From JBNPEO01 sp050490315 (GTDB taxonomy: Bacteria; Actinomycetota; Actinomycetes; Actinomycetales; Micrococcaceae): a stretch of DNA of 22,763 bases. The DNA lies in the NCBI RefSeq assembly GCF_050490315.1, contig NZ_JBNPEO010000018.1:1-22763 (forward strand), given 5' to 3'. Below the pieces are notes generated by a model, which was given only the letters and a program-made list of their open reading frames with translations, searched no databases and had not been told where the DNA came from. The position numbers and the translations under genes were made by a program. Each line of letters begins with the position of its first letter. Within the stretch, counting starts at the first letter, position 1. This document shows positions 22,763 to 22,763 of the stretch, piece by piece.

Positions 22763-22763
22763 G

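Noticed and set aside
1..22763. CRISPR array or tRNA attachment site
   Set aside because: No regularly spaced repeats and no tRNA gene were found on either strand.

Overview
The window is GC-rich DNA with actinobacterial codon use. The gene content suggests an Arthrobacter/Pseudarthrobacter-like soil or plant-associated Micrococcaceae: secreted multi-domain glycanases with PxKF, Ig-like and ricin-like modules, a CUT1 sugar importer without its own ATPase, a LacI regulator, and ISL3 and IS3 transposases. The genus is inference. The segment is an accessory region bounded by insertion sequences on both sides and containing several decayed genes.

Left part (1-3600). The start of an IS3-family element (orfA, minus strand) runs off the left edge. 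Then comes a single-gene candidate phage-defence system: an Abi_2/AbiF-like protein (578-1600) with two R-x4-H HEPN motifs. It is preceded by a 200-base non-coding stretch that can fold into an H-type pseudoknot, a two-part hairpin and a terminator-like hairpin. This is followed by a broken DeoR-family regulator (1854-2635) and a stretch of remnants that includes a deleted, frameshifted GH43 gene (2918-3404).

Central part (3600-18330). This is a locus for type II arabinogalactan (plant arabinogalactan-protein) use. One minus-strand unit encodes two large secreted enzymes: a GH43_24-like exo-beta-1,3-galactanase (10946-7476) and a GH30_5-like endo-beta-1,6-galactanase (7311-3667). A second minus-strand unit encodes two CUT1 permeases, a lipoprotein sugar-binding protein and a cytoplasmic GH35 beta-galactosidase (17089-11936). 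A divergent LacI-family gene (17162-18328) probably controls both units. Four copies of a 16-bp palindromic box (consensus ATGTTTACGTAAACAT) lie at exactly the two control regions, two at each. The model is that secreted enzymes cut galactan outside, the lipoprotein and permeases import galacto-oligosaccharides using an ATPase encoded elsewhere, GH35 releases galactose inside, and LacI de-represses the set when an inducer is present.

Right part (18330-22763). About 970 bases without a recognisable gene are followed by an ISL3-family element (about 19310-20748), a small frameshifted membrane-protein gene (20883-21315) and a second, different ISL3-family element (21316-22762). The second element cuts off the membrane-protein gene and ends one base before the window does.
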